Under the pieces are notes generated by a model, which was not told where the DNA came from, did not search any database, and was given only the letters and a program-made list of their open reading frames with translations. A stretch of 64,000 bases of DNA from Heligmosomoides polygyrus polygyrus (Eukaryota; Nematoda; Chromadorea; Rhabditida; Heligmosomidae): NCBI GenBank assembly GCA_947396885.1, contig OX377204.1, positions 96,854,728 through 96,918,727 of the forward strand. The letters are read 5' to 3'. Below are positions 1 to 9,974 of the stretch, piece after piece; position 1 is the stretch's first letter; each line of letters starts with the position of its first letter. Position numbers and translations under genes: made by a program.

Positions 1-80
1 CAACAAACTACTATTGTAAGTAAAAGTAAGTGCAATTACACAACAAAGATCACGAACGCAATACAAATTGAACAAATACA

Positions 81-1103
81 TCAAACACTAAAAGGTTGTC
101 CAGCTGCTGCAGTGGCCAAGTTCATCGTCATGTGGAGCACGTAGTTCGCACAATCTTCCTGTGTCACCGTTGCAATTCCTTCCTGAATGAGAGAGCTCAG
201 CATGCGGTCCGCCGTCGGGTTGTTCAGCAAGCGTTTCACACAGGCTTTGACTTTAGAGAAGACGTTCTCCGCTGGATTCAGCATGTAGGAGTAGGGTGAC
301 AGGAACTTCAGCTCATAGGACGTTTCCTCCAGTATTCTCCGCAGCTCTGAGGTTTTGTGAATTCTAGCATTGTCCATTATAAGCCATGCGCCATCCATGC
401 CATGCATACCACGCATCTTCGAAACAAGCTCCTCGACGAAGGCGCAGAACTTCGGGCCGGTGCAGGTCCCATCGTCAATGATTCCTGTATGGATGACGCC
501 TTGAGTATTCATGGCCAAAATAAGTGTCACCATCCGTCCTCTGACCGTCGGCAGGACAACGTTTGCACGTGTTCCTTTCCTGGAGCGAGCCTGCGTCCTT
601 CGCAGGTGTAGGTTGAATCCGCTCTCATCTATGAAGATGCACTTCTCCTTATTCGGCGGGGCGTGTGCCGAAAATTCCAGAGCATATAACTGCCTGCCCA
701 AAATCGTTGATGGGCTATTCACTCGGTCGAGTTCGTAGTGGCATCTTTTAAGAGTGATCTTCAATTTAATGAGGGCATTGAAGATCGTAGACATTGCCAG
801 ATGGACATCCTTTTCCTTCAGCCGCTGTTGTATCTGTTGCAAGGTGTCTCCTGGGTGTCGTTCTACAGTCTCCTCGATGTAGCGCAGCACGTCGGGAGTT
901 AGCTTCCACGAGTTTCGTCCCCCACGGCTACGCTGGACACCACCATCATCCTGTTTGTAAGCACGGATGATGCCCCTTGCGGTACTCTCGTTAAGGCGAG
1001 CGATTTGAGCAGCCTCCCGGACAGATCTGCCTTCAACCTGCACGAGCCTGACGAGGATATCCTTCTGCGATGTAGTCGTTTTCACGTACCGTCCGCGAAT
1101 CAT
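81..1103 (-). CDS. IS630/Tc1-superfamily DDE transposase, 340 aa
   Basis: This encodes a cut-and-paste DNA transposase. The first ~110 residues form a helix-turn-helix DNA-binding region (REAAQIARLNESTARGII, then a winged-helix-like STIFNALIKLKI segment). A DDE_3-type catalytic core follows, with FIDESGFN (first Asp), LIMDNARIH (second Asp) and NPAENVFSKVK (Glu); the second Asp and Glu are separated by 34 residues (DD34E), as in Tc1/IS630 enzymes. The frame is open with an ATG start at 1103 and a normal stop, so it may be functional. The last ~15 codons lie inside the inverted repeat of the element. It is a selfish gene unrelated to the host cluster. Superfamily assignment rests on visible motifs; the exact clade is not determined. 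Confidence 0.88.
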   Translation of the reverse strand: MIRGRYVKTTTSQKDILVRLVQVEGRSVREAAQIARLNESTARGIIRAYKQDDGGVQRSRGGRNSWKLTPDVLRYIEETVERHPGDTLQQIQQRLKEKDVHLAMSTIFNALIKLKITLKRCHYELDRVNSPSTILGRQLYALEFSAHAPPNKEKCIFIDESGFNLHLRRTQARSRKGTRANVVLPTVRGRMVTLILAMNTQGVIHTGIIDDGTCTGPKFCAFVEELVSKMRGMHGMDGAWLIMDNARIHKTSELRRILEETSYELKFLSPYSYMLNPAENVFSKVKACVKRLLNNPTADRMLSSLIQEGIATVTQEDCANYVLHMTMNLATAAAGQPFSV

Positions 1104-1961
1104 AATGGCGTTAACCTGCTACAGATGCCTCTTCTTAGATAAAGCTGGGGCGTCGGTGAACATCTTACTTAGGTAGTCGCTTTTCGCTGCGTCGTATTCC
1201 GCGCGGGCAGATTACAGCGTTGTTTCAACGCTGCAGCAAGCGAGATAGCTGCCAGATAACCAAGCTTTTTGATAGTGTTGGAACACTTTTCAAATCAAAT
1301 TGTACACAAACCTGCAGATAATATAACAATATTTTATTGATGTATTCTCTTTAATGTCATAATCATCCAGTTTTGCTATAACTGATGAACTTGGCCACTG
1401 CAGCAGACAACCCTTTAGTGTTTGATGTATTTATTCACTTTGTATTACATTCTTTTACCTACTTGAAATGGAAAAGAAGAATAGTGCTTTCGTAGATTTA
1501 TATTATGTATATGCTGATTATATTTTCTGAAATTATTTATTTTCTGAAATTTTCCTCGAACAAAAAAAACTGTAGACAATGCAACAAGTACAATTGTTAA
1601 GAGCGCGCATACCTCGTAATTCCATGTAAACAGCATTTACACTATTAATCAAATAAAATCGCGACGAGCTTTTCGAGTGCATGGCGCAATCCGGTCTTTT
1701 AGTACACTTTATGGTTGCTGCTTTGCTGCGCTTTAAAACAAAATACAAATTGTTATTTTTTCTCCAAAATAAAAATTTTATAAAATTATTACACTCATTC
1801 GGGCAGCTAAAGTAAAAAAAATCAAAAAAAAAGTTAATCTAAATTTTCCTTGATCAAAAATTTTTCTAACCATTTTATTTAGTCTGTAGTTTAACCAGTA
1901 TAAAGATTGTTGCAATTCGGAGAGTTCTCTTTGATTTAAAAAGTCTTAGGCGAGCTTAGAA

Positions 1962-2125
1962 GAGTGTCCAATTTGACGTGAAAAGTGTCCAATTTGACGT
2001 GAAAAGTGTCCAATTTGATTTGAAAAATGTCCAATTTGATTTGAAAAGTGTCCAATTTGGTTTGAAAAATGTCCAATTTGGTTTGAAAAGTGTCCAATTT
2101 GATTTGAAAAGTGTCCAATTCGACC
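1962..2125. repeat. 21-bp tandem array (about 8 units), subterminal repeat of the IS630-like element
   Basis: Units resemble AAAAGTGTCCAATTTGATTTG, repeated with a 21-bp period and small variants. Because 21 is a multiple of three, the minus strand reads as a 7-residue repeat (LDTFQIK), but this is a by-product and no gene is claimed. The array abuts the putative end of the element. The fold-back arms at 17962-18102 and 18838-18977 have the same period, related sequence and the same flank. Confidence 0.85.
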
Positions 2126-2256
2126 TGAAAATGGTATATATTATATTTTTTTAAATAAAAAATAATAGCTAAAAATTAAATTAAATTAAATTAAATCAAA
2201 AATAGTAATGTTAAATTAAGGAGTCCTATAAACGATTTTTACAGAGTGTTCATAAA

Positions 2257-2545
2257 GGATAAAGGATAAAGGACGGGGTTATTTAATCCGCTATGGGATG
2301 CGCCACGCATTCTACTTCTACGGGATGTCGTGGAGGCGACATGAATGCGTATTTGGCCATACAATGACTTGCGGTGGCCAGCCGATGAACAAGTCAGCGC
2401 TTTATCCTTCCCAGACAAGTCTGGTACCAATTCACCGACCCCGGAGGGATAGAAGGCTTGGTTGGTCTGGGCGGGAAATCCGAACCAGGAACCTGGTATC
2501 GGGTGCACGCGACATCCGGCACTTCCTCCGATGGGCTACACCCGC
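2257..2545 (-). mobile_element. tRNA-derived SINE, copy 1
   Basis: On the minus strand the 5' end shows a box A-like TAGCCCATCGG and a box B-like GGTTCGGATTTCC, spaced as in a tRNA promoter. A ~200-bp body follows, then a 3' tail of GGATAAA-type repeats seen on the plus strand at 2257-2275. Four other full copies are in the window. Confidence 0.75.
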
Positions 2546-3454
2546 AAATGAATTATAATTGAAATAATTTTAAAAATACAAAACTAATAAAACTAAATTG
2601 AATTCATTTAAAAATTAAATTAAATTAAATTAAATTAAAAATAGTTGGAAGTAAAAATAGAAGCCCGCTGATCTACCCTACATCACGCGTCCTGCCTTCA
2701 ACTTATGCGCAATTTTGTGATCTACGTGCATCTGCAGAACTCTGCGGCCTGCTGGTGTGTAAGCGTTTGGGCAAATGTGGCCGCCGACGGTCGCCGTTCA
2801 CGAAATCGGTCGGTCGTGGCGCCGCCGATAACGTGTCGCGCAACATTACGCAACCGGCTCCGCCTATCGGACACGCGCTGTTCTGGGACGTATTTAGTCG
2901 GCGCCATCAAGACTATTCTTCTATCTTTTGTTCATAATTCTCAGTCTGGTTAAGGTTTTTTGTTGAGAATCTGCCTGACACCGCTACCAGGATTTTCAAT
3001 TCTTGTTATCGATTATTTCAACAATTTTTTTTCAAAAATTATGCGTTATTTGCAGGAATTTGGAAGGTCACTGTAAAAGCATGGCTCAACCCTTAACGGC
3101 TGTGGGTATCTAGGAGGTGATGTTCAGCTAGCGAACGGGATTACTGGTCCCAGAAAAATCTATTAGGGGTAAATGAAACCGTAGAGGGGTCACTGCTCCA
3201 CAGCCTGGTATACGCCGTGCACTTTTCTTTTCCAATAAATTTCTTGATTGTCTTTTGACAAATCGATGCTATCTTAAGTTAAGGAAGCAGTGCACTAGCC
3301 TTTGACGGTCCAATGGTGACCGTTCCGGTAGCTATTCCAGCGCCTACTCCAGTGGCGCCATGCATTCACCCAAAAACCGCTGTCAAGCAGGGCAGCAGGA
3401 ACATTTCGACCACCCAGTAAAACATCCGATTTTCCCAGCTAACTGCAAGGTGAC
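2546..3454. other. Unassigned spacer with a GC-rich patch
   Basis: AT-rich sequence with (TTAAA)n runs, plus a GC-rich block at about 2650-2930 that carries short overlapping open frames on both strands with no recognisable domain. I see no gene here. The overlapping frames look like a consequence of base composition. Confidence 0.4.
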
Positions 3455-3620
3455 GCATGGCAGCACAGTCGGAGAAGGCGCTAGCTGTCGTCTGCACCCG
3501 AGTCGAGAGAGGTTCTTGTTTCGGGTCCTATCCAGGCCACCGAGCCTTCCATCATCCCTGCGTCGGTGATTTGGTACCAGACTTGTCTACCGGTTGGTCG
3601 CCACAACAACTCACTGTGTA
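3455..3620 (+). repeat. Degraded tRNA-SINE fragment
   Basis: Plus-strand blocks match the SINE body (CACCCGAGTCGAGAG, GGTACCAGACTTGTCT) with many substitutions. Other decayed pieces of the family are near 4290-4400 (+), 9395-9570 (+), 15125-15180 (-) and 23905-24045 (+). Confidence 0.5.
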
Positions 3621-3750
3621 GAGCAAATTCGCATTCAGAAGGCTTCCACGTTCTTTCATCTATTTTTTATGATGTATTTATATTTGTATTACATAAAAAA
3701 TTTTAATTAAATTTTTGATATAGCTGCGGGTTATTTTCAACTCAAAAAAG

Positions 3751-3948
3751 GTACATGTCGCGAATGCGGGCAGCATTAGTAGGTAGGAGCGCGCCAGCCA
3801 ATAACAACCGAGCAGAGCGCCGACAGAACACATACTAACCGATCAGGGTACTGACAGTACACGCCATCTTTGAATGGCAAGCACATTCAATGCGATCTGA
3901 TTGGATGGGGCGTCTCCACCTCCCAATGCTGCCCGTCTTCGCGACATA
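3751..3948. mobile_element. Palindromic MITE (CATGTCGCGA ends), copy 1
   Basis: Ends GTACATGTCGCGAATGCGGG and the reverse GCCCGTCTTCGCGACATA form inverted repeats, and the interior is also partly palindromic (GCGCCAGCCAAT against ATTGGATGGGGCG). Length is ~198 bp with no coding content. Other copies lie at 9573, 10397 and 14728. Confidence 0.65.
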
Positions 3949-5046
3949 TACCAAAAAATCAGTGGCAGTTTCTCATACACGTTTTTCACATCAAGCCGGA
4001 CAATTTTAAAAGAAGCTGAACATGCTTGTCATGAAACCGAACAGCCTCCAAATAAAACCAACAACTTCTAAAAAAATCCAAGTATTACCTCCTATGAAAG
4101 CGAAGATAAGTTTTCGATTTGAATGTTTAATTCTGACTTTATTTGAAAATCCTGTAATTCGATTGTCCCAAAAAATTCAATGCCGTGTTTGAGTTGTCGT
4201 AGATTTGAAGAGATCGCGCCATGCACTCAGCCAGCACGGTGCGATTTTTATTTTATTTACAGAAGAAAAAATAAATCACGGACATATTCATCGGCTGACC
4301 ACTTAAAATCATTGTATTGTCCAAACACGCATTCAGATTGCCTCATAATATCAAGCGAAATTAGAATACGTGGCGCATTCTGAAGAGGAAAGGACCGACG
4401 CCGAACTGTATCATTCATTTTTGACTGACTCTACCTGAAGAAGAGAAATGGTAGTGTTCAAAAGAAACATTTAAGCTTTTCATTCGCTCATACGAGTCAT
4501 GTTTTCCTCCGTTCATCTCCGTCAGTCCTTCGTCGTTGATCTTCTTGTCCACCGACGAACTTGATCTGCCGCAATCGAGAACACATCGGCCGGCTGGCCT
4601 GGGATCGATGGAGACGGCTCGAAACGAAACTGAGGGGTGTGCAAAAAATTCAAGCAAAAATGAATTTTGCTAATTTGGGGCGGGGCCAACAAATTTGAAC
4701 AGTGCTAAACTTCAAAAATCGATAAACACTCTTAGAATTGCGTGAAATCTCCTTGCAAACCTCCAAATCCGAGGAATTCTACACCTCGTCGATGCACCTC
4801 TTTCTTTTGAAATATATTTTTCTCAAAAACTCTGAAGGAGTCAAAACATTTAAAATGGATTTTTAAAAATTCTCTTAATCCAACAGAACCGTTTCCTTGA
4901 GTTGAATTGTGTTAGTTTTTCAATATTTGGGTAGTAATTAAGGAAAAATTCGAAAACAGTATCAAGCTCTAAGCGTTAAATTTTAAAAACTAAATTAACT
5001 TTTAAAAATACTTCATATTTATATTTATGATTTATATTTATATTTA
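3949..5046. other. Non-coding spacer with a decayed SINE piece
   Basis: No gene seen. A diverged SINE 3' segment lies at about 4290-4400 (CATTCAGATTGCCTC, GTGGCGCATTCTGAAGAGG). The rest is AT-rich unique-looking DNA. Confidence 0.4.
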
Positions 5047-5342
5047 GGGGCGCATGGAGCGCAGTCGGAGGAGGCGCCGGGTGTCGCCTGCAACCGATAC
5101 CAGGTTCCTGGTTCGAATTTCCCGTCCGGCCAACCAAGTCTTTCATCCCTCCGGAGTCGGTGAATTGGTACCAGACTTGTCTGGGAAGGGTACAGCGCTG
5201 ACTTGTTCATCGGCTGGCCACCACAAGTCATCGTATGGCAAAATACGCATTCAGGTCGCCTCCACGACATCCCGTAGAAGTAGAATGCGTGGCGCATCTC
5301 AAAGGGGATTGAATAACGCCGTCCTTTATCCTTATCCTTTAT
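5047..5342 (+). mobile_element. tRNA-derived SINE, copy 2
   Basis: The plus-strand copy begins GGGGCGCATGGAGCGCAGTC. Box A (GAGCGCAGTCGG) and box B (GGTTCGAATTTCC) are well preserved. The body reads through GGTACCAGACTTGTCTGGGA and ends in a TCCTTATCCTTTAT tail. Confidence 0.8.
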
Positions 5343-5772
5343 ATTTATATTTGTATCCCATACGAAATTTTTAAATAAAATTTTCCAACGAACAATTTAA
5401 GCAAAAAATCGGAAAGTTCCGTTAAAATGTTAAAATTCAATTTCATAAAGTCATTCATAAATTCATAAATTCATAATGCGTCCATTGATAACTGCTTGTT
5501 ATTTTTCAACCCGAGAAAAATCGCGATAGAAGTGTTGCATACTCATTTTTCCTTTTTTTTCGCTTTTTGGGTACCTTTAAAGAAAACTGCTGATCATTAT
5601 TAGAACTACAATGATTAGAACCACAGTTACCATTTACCAATTACAATCATTCGTGTTTAATTTTTCAATTAGATTTTTTCATCCTCATTGCGTATTTGTT
5701 TCTTTGATGTTTTGTTCACTAATGTTGGTTACTGTCTTTGTAAGCGCACCATAATGTGCACAATAAACAAAT
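5343..5772. other. AT-rich spacer, nothing recognised
   Basis: Low-complexity A/T sequence with a short direct repeat (ATTCATAAATTCATAA) near 5455. No coding signal. Confidence 0.4.
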
Positions 5773-6071
5773 AAGGATAAAGGATAAGGATAAAGGACGG
5801 CGTTACTCAATCCCTTCTGGGATGCGCCAGCGCATTCTACTTCTACGGGATGTCGTGGAGGCGACATGAATGCGTATTTGGCCATACAATGACTTGCGGT
5901 GGCCAGCCGATGAACAAGTCAGCGCTTTATCCTTCCCAGACAAGTCTGGTACCAATTCATCGACTCCGGAGGGATGGAAGGCTTGGTTGGCCTGGGCGGG
6001 AAATCCGAACCAGAAACCTGGTATCGGGTGCACGCGACAGTCGCGCCTCCTCCGACTGCGCTACACGCGCC
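5773..6071 (-). mobile_element. tRNA-derived SINE, copy 3, with target-site duplication
   Basis: The minus-strand copy shows box A TAGCGCAGTCGG and box B GGTTCGGATTTCC. It is flanked by a 14-bp direct repeat, CACAATAAACAAAT at 5759-5772 and CACAATAAATAAAT at 6072-6085 (one mismatch). This supports insertion by retrotransposition and fixes the ends. Confidence 0.85.
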
Positions 6072-6085
6072 CACAATAAATAAAT

Positions 6086-6502
6086 CGTACAGAGCAACAT
6101 AGTGTCGTCGTCGTTGTCGTCGTCGTCACTCCTGAATGATGTGAACACATTGTATGTGTGTGTGTAGTGTTATCGTTTCGTCTACTACTCGGCGAGACAA
6201 TAAATAAATAAATAAATAAATAAACTACGAAGAACTGAAAGCACAGCCTTTAAAATGGGCTTTTAATTATCCAGAAATCTCGACTGGCTTTGAGTAGCTA
6301 AACATTTGGATATTCTGTAAGAAAAATTTTCCGCATAGCACGAGGCATCAAGAGTTTATTGAGAACAGTGGTGTGCTTTAAATTCTTTCCGATAAAATTC
6401 ATCAATTTTTATCGAATTTTCGGTAAAATTTCGTTTAAAAGCACTGCTATCTGCGTACTATCGTTTCAAACAGGAAAAATTGGTGAAAGCTTTTCATATA
6501 TA
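6086..6502. other. Spacer with GTC and AATA microsatellites
   Basis: Contains GTCGTC-type repeats near 6103-6128 and (AATA)n near 6199-6225, then AT-rich sequence up to the Tc1 terminus. No gene seen. Confidence 0.4.
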
Positions 6503-6789
6503 CAGTGGCGTCCAAAAGTTTGTGAACACTTGCATTTTTCGCCAGAACTTGCTTCAAACCAGCTGTAAAAATGTGAAACTTGGACATGTTGTGACAATTA
6601 GCAAATATTCTTATACTGCATCATCACTGGGGTTCTATATAGGTCCTCTCCATATTTCAGGCACAAAAACAGAAAAAACTTGAAATCTGCCACATAGGTT
6701 ATAGCACTTCCGCAGACTTCCTAATTGCTAAAGTCCGACAAGTTATACACAGAAACAATATAGCTTTGCTAGTAGCGAGTTTCAAAACG

Positions 6790-7440
6790 GGTCCAATACC
6801 TTCCGATTTCTGCGTTAATTGTTCAAACTTTCGGTTTTGTTTCTTGCTGGGAGACCTGCTAAACTTCTAGCAAGGTGTTTCCAAAGAGTCCGATTGGATT
6901 CAGATCTGGTCACTGAGCAGGCCACGACATAAGGTGAATTCCATTGTCATTGAACCACTCCTTCACCGTCTTTGAAGCATGTTTCAGGTAGTTGTCCGGT
7001 TGGAAAATCCACTGCGTTTAGAAAATTCCTCTGGCGTGGGGAAGCAAAACATTGTTCAAAATCTCGTGATAGCGTCTGAAGTCCATAACTCCTTGGATGT
7101 GGTAAACAGGGCCTGTTTCGTGTGCACTGAAGTATCTCCAAACCATGACCCCTCTTCCGCCACATTTAGTAGTTGGCAGTTGATACATTCCGTCGTAGCT
7201 CGTGCCTTTTGGACATCTAACATAGTATGGTCCATCAGATCCAAATAGGTTGAACTTGCTCTACTCGCTGAAAAGCACTTTTTTCCAATCGTTTCAGCTC
7301 AAATGCTCCTCGGCAAACCGGGGTCTAGCTTTTCTATTCTCCTCGCTGATGAAAGCTTTCTTAATGGGACATCTTCCATAGAGTTCTGAAGATCTCAGTC
7401 GACGTTTTGCTCACGCTCACATCTAAGCCGTGATGAGCGG
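6790..7440 (-). pseudogene. Tc1 transposase, C-terminal part (decayed)
   Basis: The minus strand matches the catalytic half of the transposase at 40791-41812 in nucleotide order (for example FNLFGSDGPYYVRCPKGTSY-like and HIQGVMDF-like stretches) but is broken by frameshifts and stops. This half was separated from its N-terminal half by the LINE insertion at 7445. Confidence 0.7.
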
Positions 7441-7444
7441 CTAC

Positions 7445-8495
7445 TTACTTAGTACTTAGTTCCTCCCGTGCTGTTGAGCGCATAGGGCGACGAACTCTTT
7501 CCACGCTGCCTGTCTTGGGCTATTTCTTCACACTCCTGCCTAGAAATATACATAACTTCCAAGTCATTCAAAAACGTGCGACGCCACGTGTTTTTTGGGC
7601 GGCCTCTGGTTCGCTTTCCTGACGGTGTCGATTGTATGGCTGATCTTGGCAGCCGGTGCTCCGGCATATGCAGGATGTGTCCGGCCAGGCGGAGTTGACG
7701 TTGCGAAACGGTTTCGTAGAGGCAACTTGAGCTACAGCGCCGCAATACCTCGTCGTTCGTCACGTGGTCCGTGTAACGTATCCTCATAATTTGCAGCAGA
7801 CATTTGCAATGCAACGCGTTGACCCGTCCAATGATGCTAGCTGACATCTTCCAGGTTTCGCTAGCGCGCACTGCAGTGGGGACGACTATCGACGTAGGTC
7901 CTACGTAGGTCGTATTTCCTGCGTGCATGACCTTTGACTTTCGGGACTAATTCGGAGGCCGATTTTGCTGTCTTCCTGGCTAAGGCATTCCGTGCTTCTT
8001 TGAAGAGTATCGTTGTCCTCAGCGAATATGGCAATGTCGTCGACAAAGTCCACGTCCATAAGGTGACCGCTAGACAAAGGGATACCCCCTTGTACTTCGG
8101 CTGTCCTTCTTCTCAGTACGTAGTTGAGTGCGATGTTGAAGAGCAACGGTTTCTGCCTGACTCCTGTGGTGACTTCGATGAATCTTGTGTTCCCGAGAGT
8201 TGTCTTCACGCAACACGAGAAGTTGTGGTATAGACTTCTAAACACCTTGACGAAGGCTGCAGGGACTCCGTAGAGACTGAGTATTTTCCATAGTTACTCT
8301 CGGTAGACACTGTCAAATGCTTTCTTGAAATCGACGAAGTTTATGTAGAGCGGGTAGCGATACTCCAGGCACTGCTCGATGAAGTTGCGTAGCGCAAAGA
8401 TCTGGTCGCGACACGATCTTCCGTTTCTGAATCCAGCTTGCTCCTCCCGCAGTCGATCATCAATTGCATCTCGAAGCCTTCTTAACAGACGACGG
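7445..8495 (-). mobile_element. 5'-truncated non-LTR retrotransposon (RT domain fragment) nested in Tc1
   Basis: Minus-strand frames give reverse-transcriptase pieces in order: EEQAGFRNGRSCRDQIFALR and FVDFKKAFDSVYRE (8294-8480), FVDDIAIFAED (about 8000-8050, the FADD box with A to V), and a C-terminal SGKRTRGRPKNTWRR motif (about 7560-7620). Frameshifts separate them, so it is dead. An 11-bp target-site duplication TGAGCGGCTAC flanks it at 7434-7444 and 8496-8506, inside the Tc1 transposase gene. The family is RTE-like or a related APE-type LINE; the endonuclease region is missing. Confidence 0.85.
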
Positions 8496-8496
8496 T

Positions 8497-8778
8497 GAGC
8501 GGCTACAGACTCCTTTATATCGACGGCGGTCAGCGACGGCTTGCGCTTCTGCATCCTCTGCATGATAAAATCGTCTCTAGAATCGTAATCTGTGGCCTGC
8601 CTGACTTAGGAGAGTCTTGGACCTGTACTTCGGACAGCTTTATTTTATTGACTATAGCAGCAACTGTCAAAATTCCGTATCCGAAAAGCAGTCCTGCCTG
8701 TCGATAAGAGACTTTCTTCTGGACGAATCGAAAAACGGCATCTCGTACTTCAGCAGAGATATTCTCTCCCCTCGACAT
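8497..8778 (-). pseudogene. Tc1 transposase, N-terminal part
   Basis: MSRGENISAEVRDAVF then VQKKVSYRQAGLLFGYG is the paired-like helix-turn-helix start of a Tc1 transposase, closely similar to the copy ending at 41812. It continues through a second frame into KPSLTAVDIKESVAAHR, then stops at the LINE junction at 8495. Confidence 0.8.
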
Positions 8779-9572
8779 AAGAGAGAGTGTGCTAAAGACC
8801 GCACTATGTCAAAACGCTACTATACTGGCTTCATAAGATGACATATTAACAAATACTCTCGATGCTTTAGCAGCTCACTTTTGACCGTTTTTTTTTTGAC
8901 ATGACTGACCTTGCACTTGCAAAAAAGGATCGATAATAACGAACGTTTATTAAAGGGTTGTTATTGAGATCTAATTTGCTACCAAATATCCAAATTTCAC
9001 TCTGTTTCGCCTTTTTTAAAACGAGTTGTGACGAAAAATGCTAGCGTTCACAAACTTTCGGACGCTGTAACAGCATTCTTAAGTCAAACTGGATACTGCT
9101 AAAGGAAACTGAACACGTTTTCGTCAAACCGAACGTCTTCCAAATATAAACGACCTACAAACCCTTAACTAGGCCCACTTCATAAATATTCAAGATAAGT
9201 TTCCAATTTCACTGATTAACTATGACTTTCTTTGAAAATGTATAACTCGTTTGCTCAAAAAATGGATCCGGTGCTTCAATCGACATGTCGAATCCTTTAT
9301 TTTCTTAACTATAGAAAAGTTCTCCAGTTTAATATAAGGTGCTGAAGTCAGAAATTCTCAAATTCGCTTTATTTAAAAGAAATTCTTCCGCTTTGTTTAA
9401 AAGGAGATTGCGCCATGTCTGGGGAGGCGTTTGTTTAATTGACTATCTGTCAATTGGATACCAGACTTGTCTGGGAAGGACAGAACACTGACTTCTGCAT
9501 CGGATGGTCGCCGCATATCATTGTGTAGGCCAAATACGCTTTCAAATTGTCTTGGCGACTTCAAGTGGAATC

Positions 9573-9769
9573 GTACATGTCGCGATGATGACCAACATGG
9601 GGAGATGGGAACGCGCCAGCGAATCAGATCGCTTCAAAGTGGCATGCCATTCAGGGAGGGCTTACACGTCCGGTACGTTGATTGGCTGACGTCTGCTCGA
9701 CCGACGCTCTGCTTGGTTATGATTGGCTGGTGCGCCATTACCTCCCATGCTGCCCACCTTCGCGACATG
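9573..9769. mobile_element. Palindromic MITE (CATGTCGCGA ends), copy 2
   Basis: GTACATGTCGCGATGATGAC and the reverse TGCCCACCTTCGCGACATG bound a ~197-bp palindromic segment, similar in length and interior (GCGCCAGCGAATCAG, GATTGGCTGGTGCGCC) to copy 1. Confidence 0.65.
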
Positions 9770-9938
9770 AACCGTAAAATGTGTGGCGCATTCCAAACGT
9801 CAAGTAACGCCTTCATTTATCTGTAGATTGCAAGTAACTTTAACCTATTTTGTGATAATGACATAAAGGTACATGTTGCTACTCGACTAAAGCACGGATG
9901 CATGGCGCACTCCGGGAAGATCAAACTCAGCCCGCATT

Positions 9939-9956
9939 GTTGTTCTCTCTTACAGG
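9939..9956 (+). promoter_or_regulatory. Candidate trans-splice acceptor upstream of gene A
   Basis: A pyrimidine-rich tract ending TCTCTCTTACAG (to 9955) lies 19 bases before the ATG at 9975. In nematodes such an acceptor without an upstream exon usually marks spliced-leader addition; that is inference here. Confidence 0.45.
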
Positions 9957-9974
9957 AAGTTTGACCTTCCCAGA

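Larger units (their letters stand above)
1..2140 (-). mobile_element. IS630/Tc1-like DNA transposon with 21-bp subterminal repeats (left end outside window)
   Basis: A minus-strand transposase (81-1103) is bracketed by an inverted repeat: about 68-124 is repeated in reverse at 1376-1448, so the repeat includes the last codons of the transposase. Further right lies an array of 21-bp units (1962-2125), then the end motif CTGAAAATGGTATATA at 2125-2140, consistent with insertion at TA. The same end motif plus a 21-bp array recurs at both ends of the fold-back at 17946-18993, which supports 2140 as the right terminus. The matching left array should lie before base 1. Boundaries are inferred from repeats; the 1450-1960 part is AT-rich with no recognised content. 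Confidence 0.7.
6503..9067 (-). mobile_element. Tc1-family transposon, interrupted by a LINE
   Basis: The ends CAGTGGCGTCCAAAAGTTTG and reverse CAAACTTTCGGACGCTG are flanked by TA. The same termini bound the better-preserved copy at 40582-42097. With the LINE at 7445-8495 removed, the length is ~1.51 kb, matching that copy. Confidence 0.85.

Noticed and set aside
1962..2125. CRISPR-like array of regular repeats
   Set aside because: Units are contiguous with no spacers, the genome is eukaryotic, and the array marks a transposon end.
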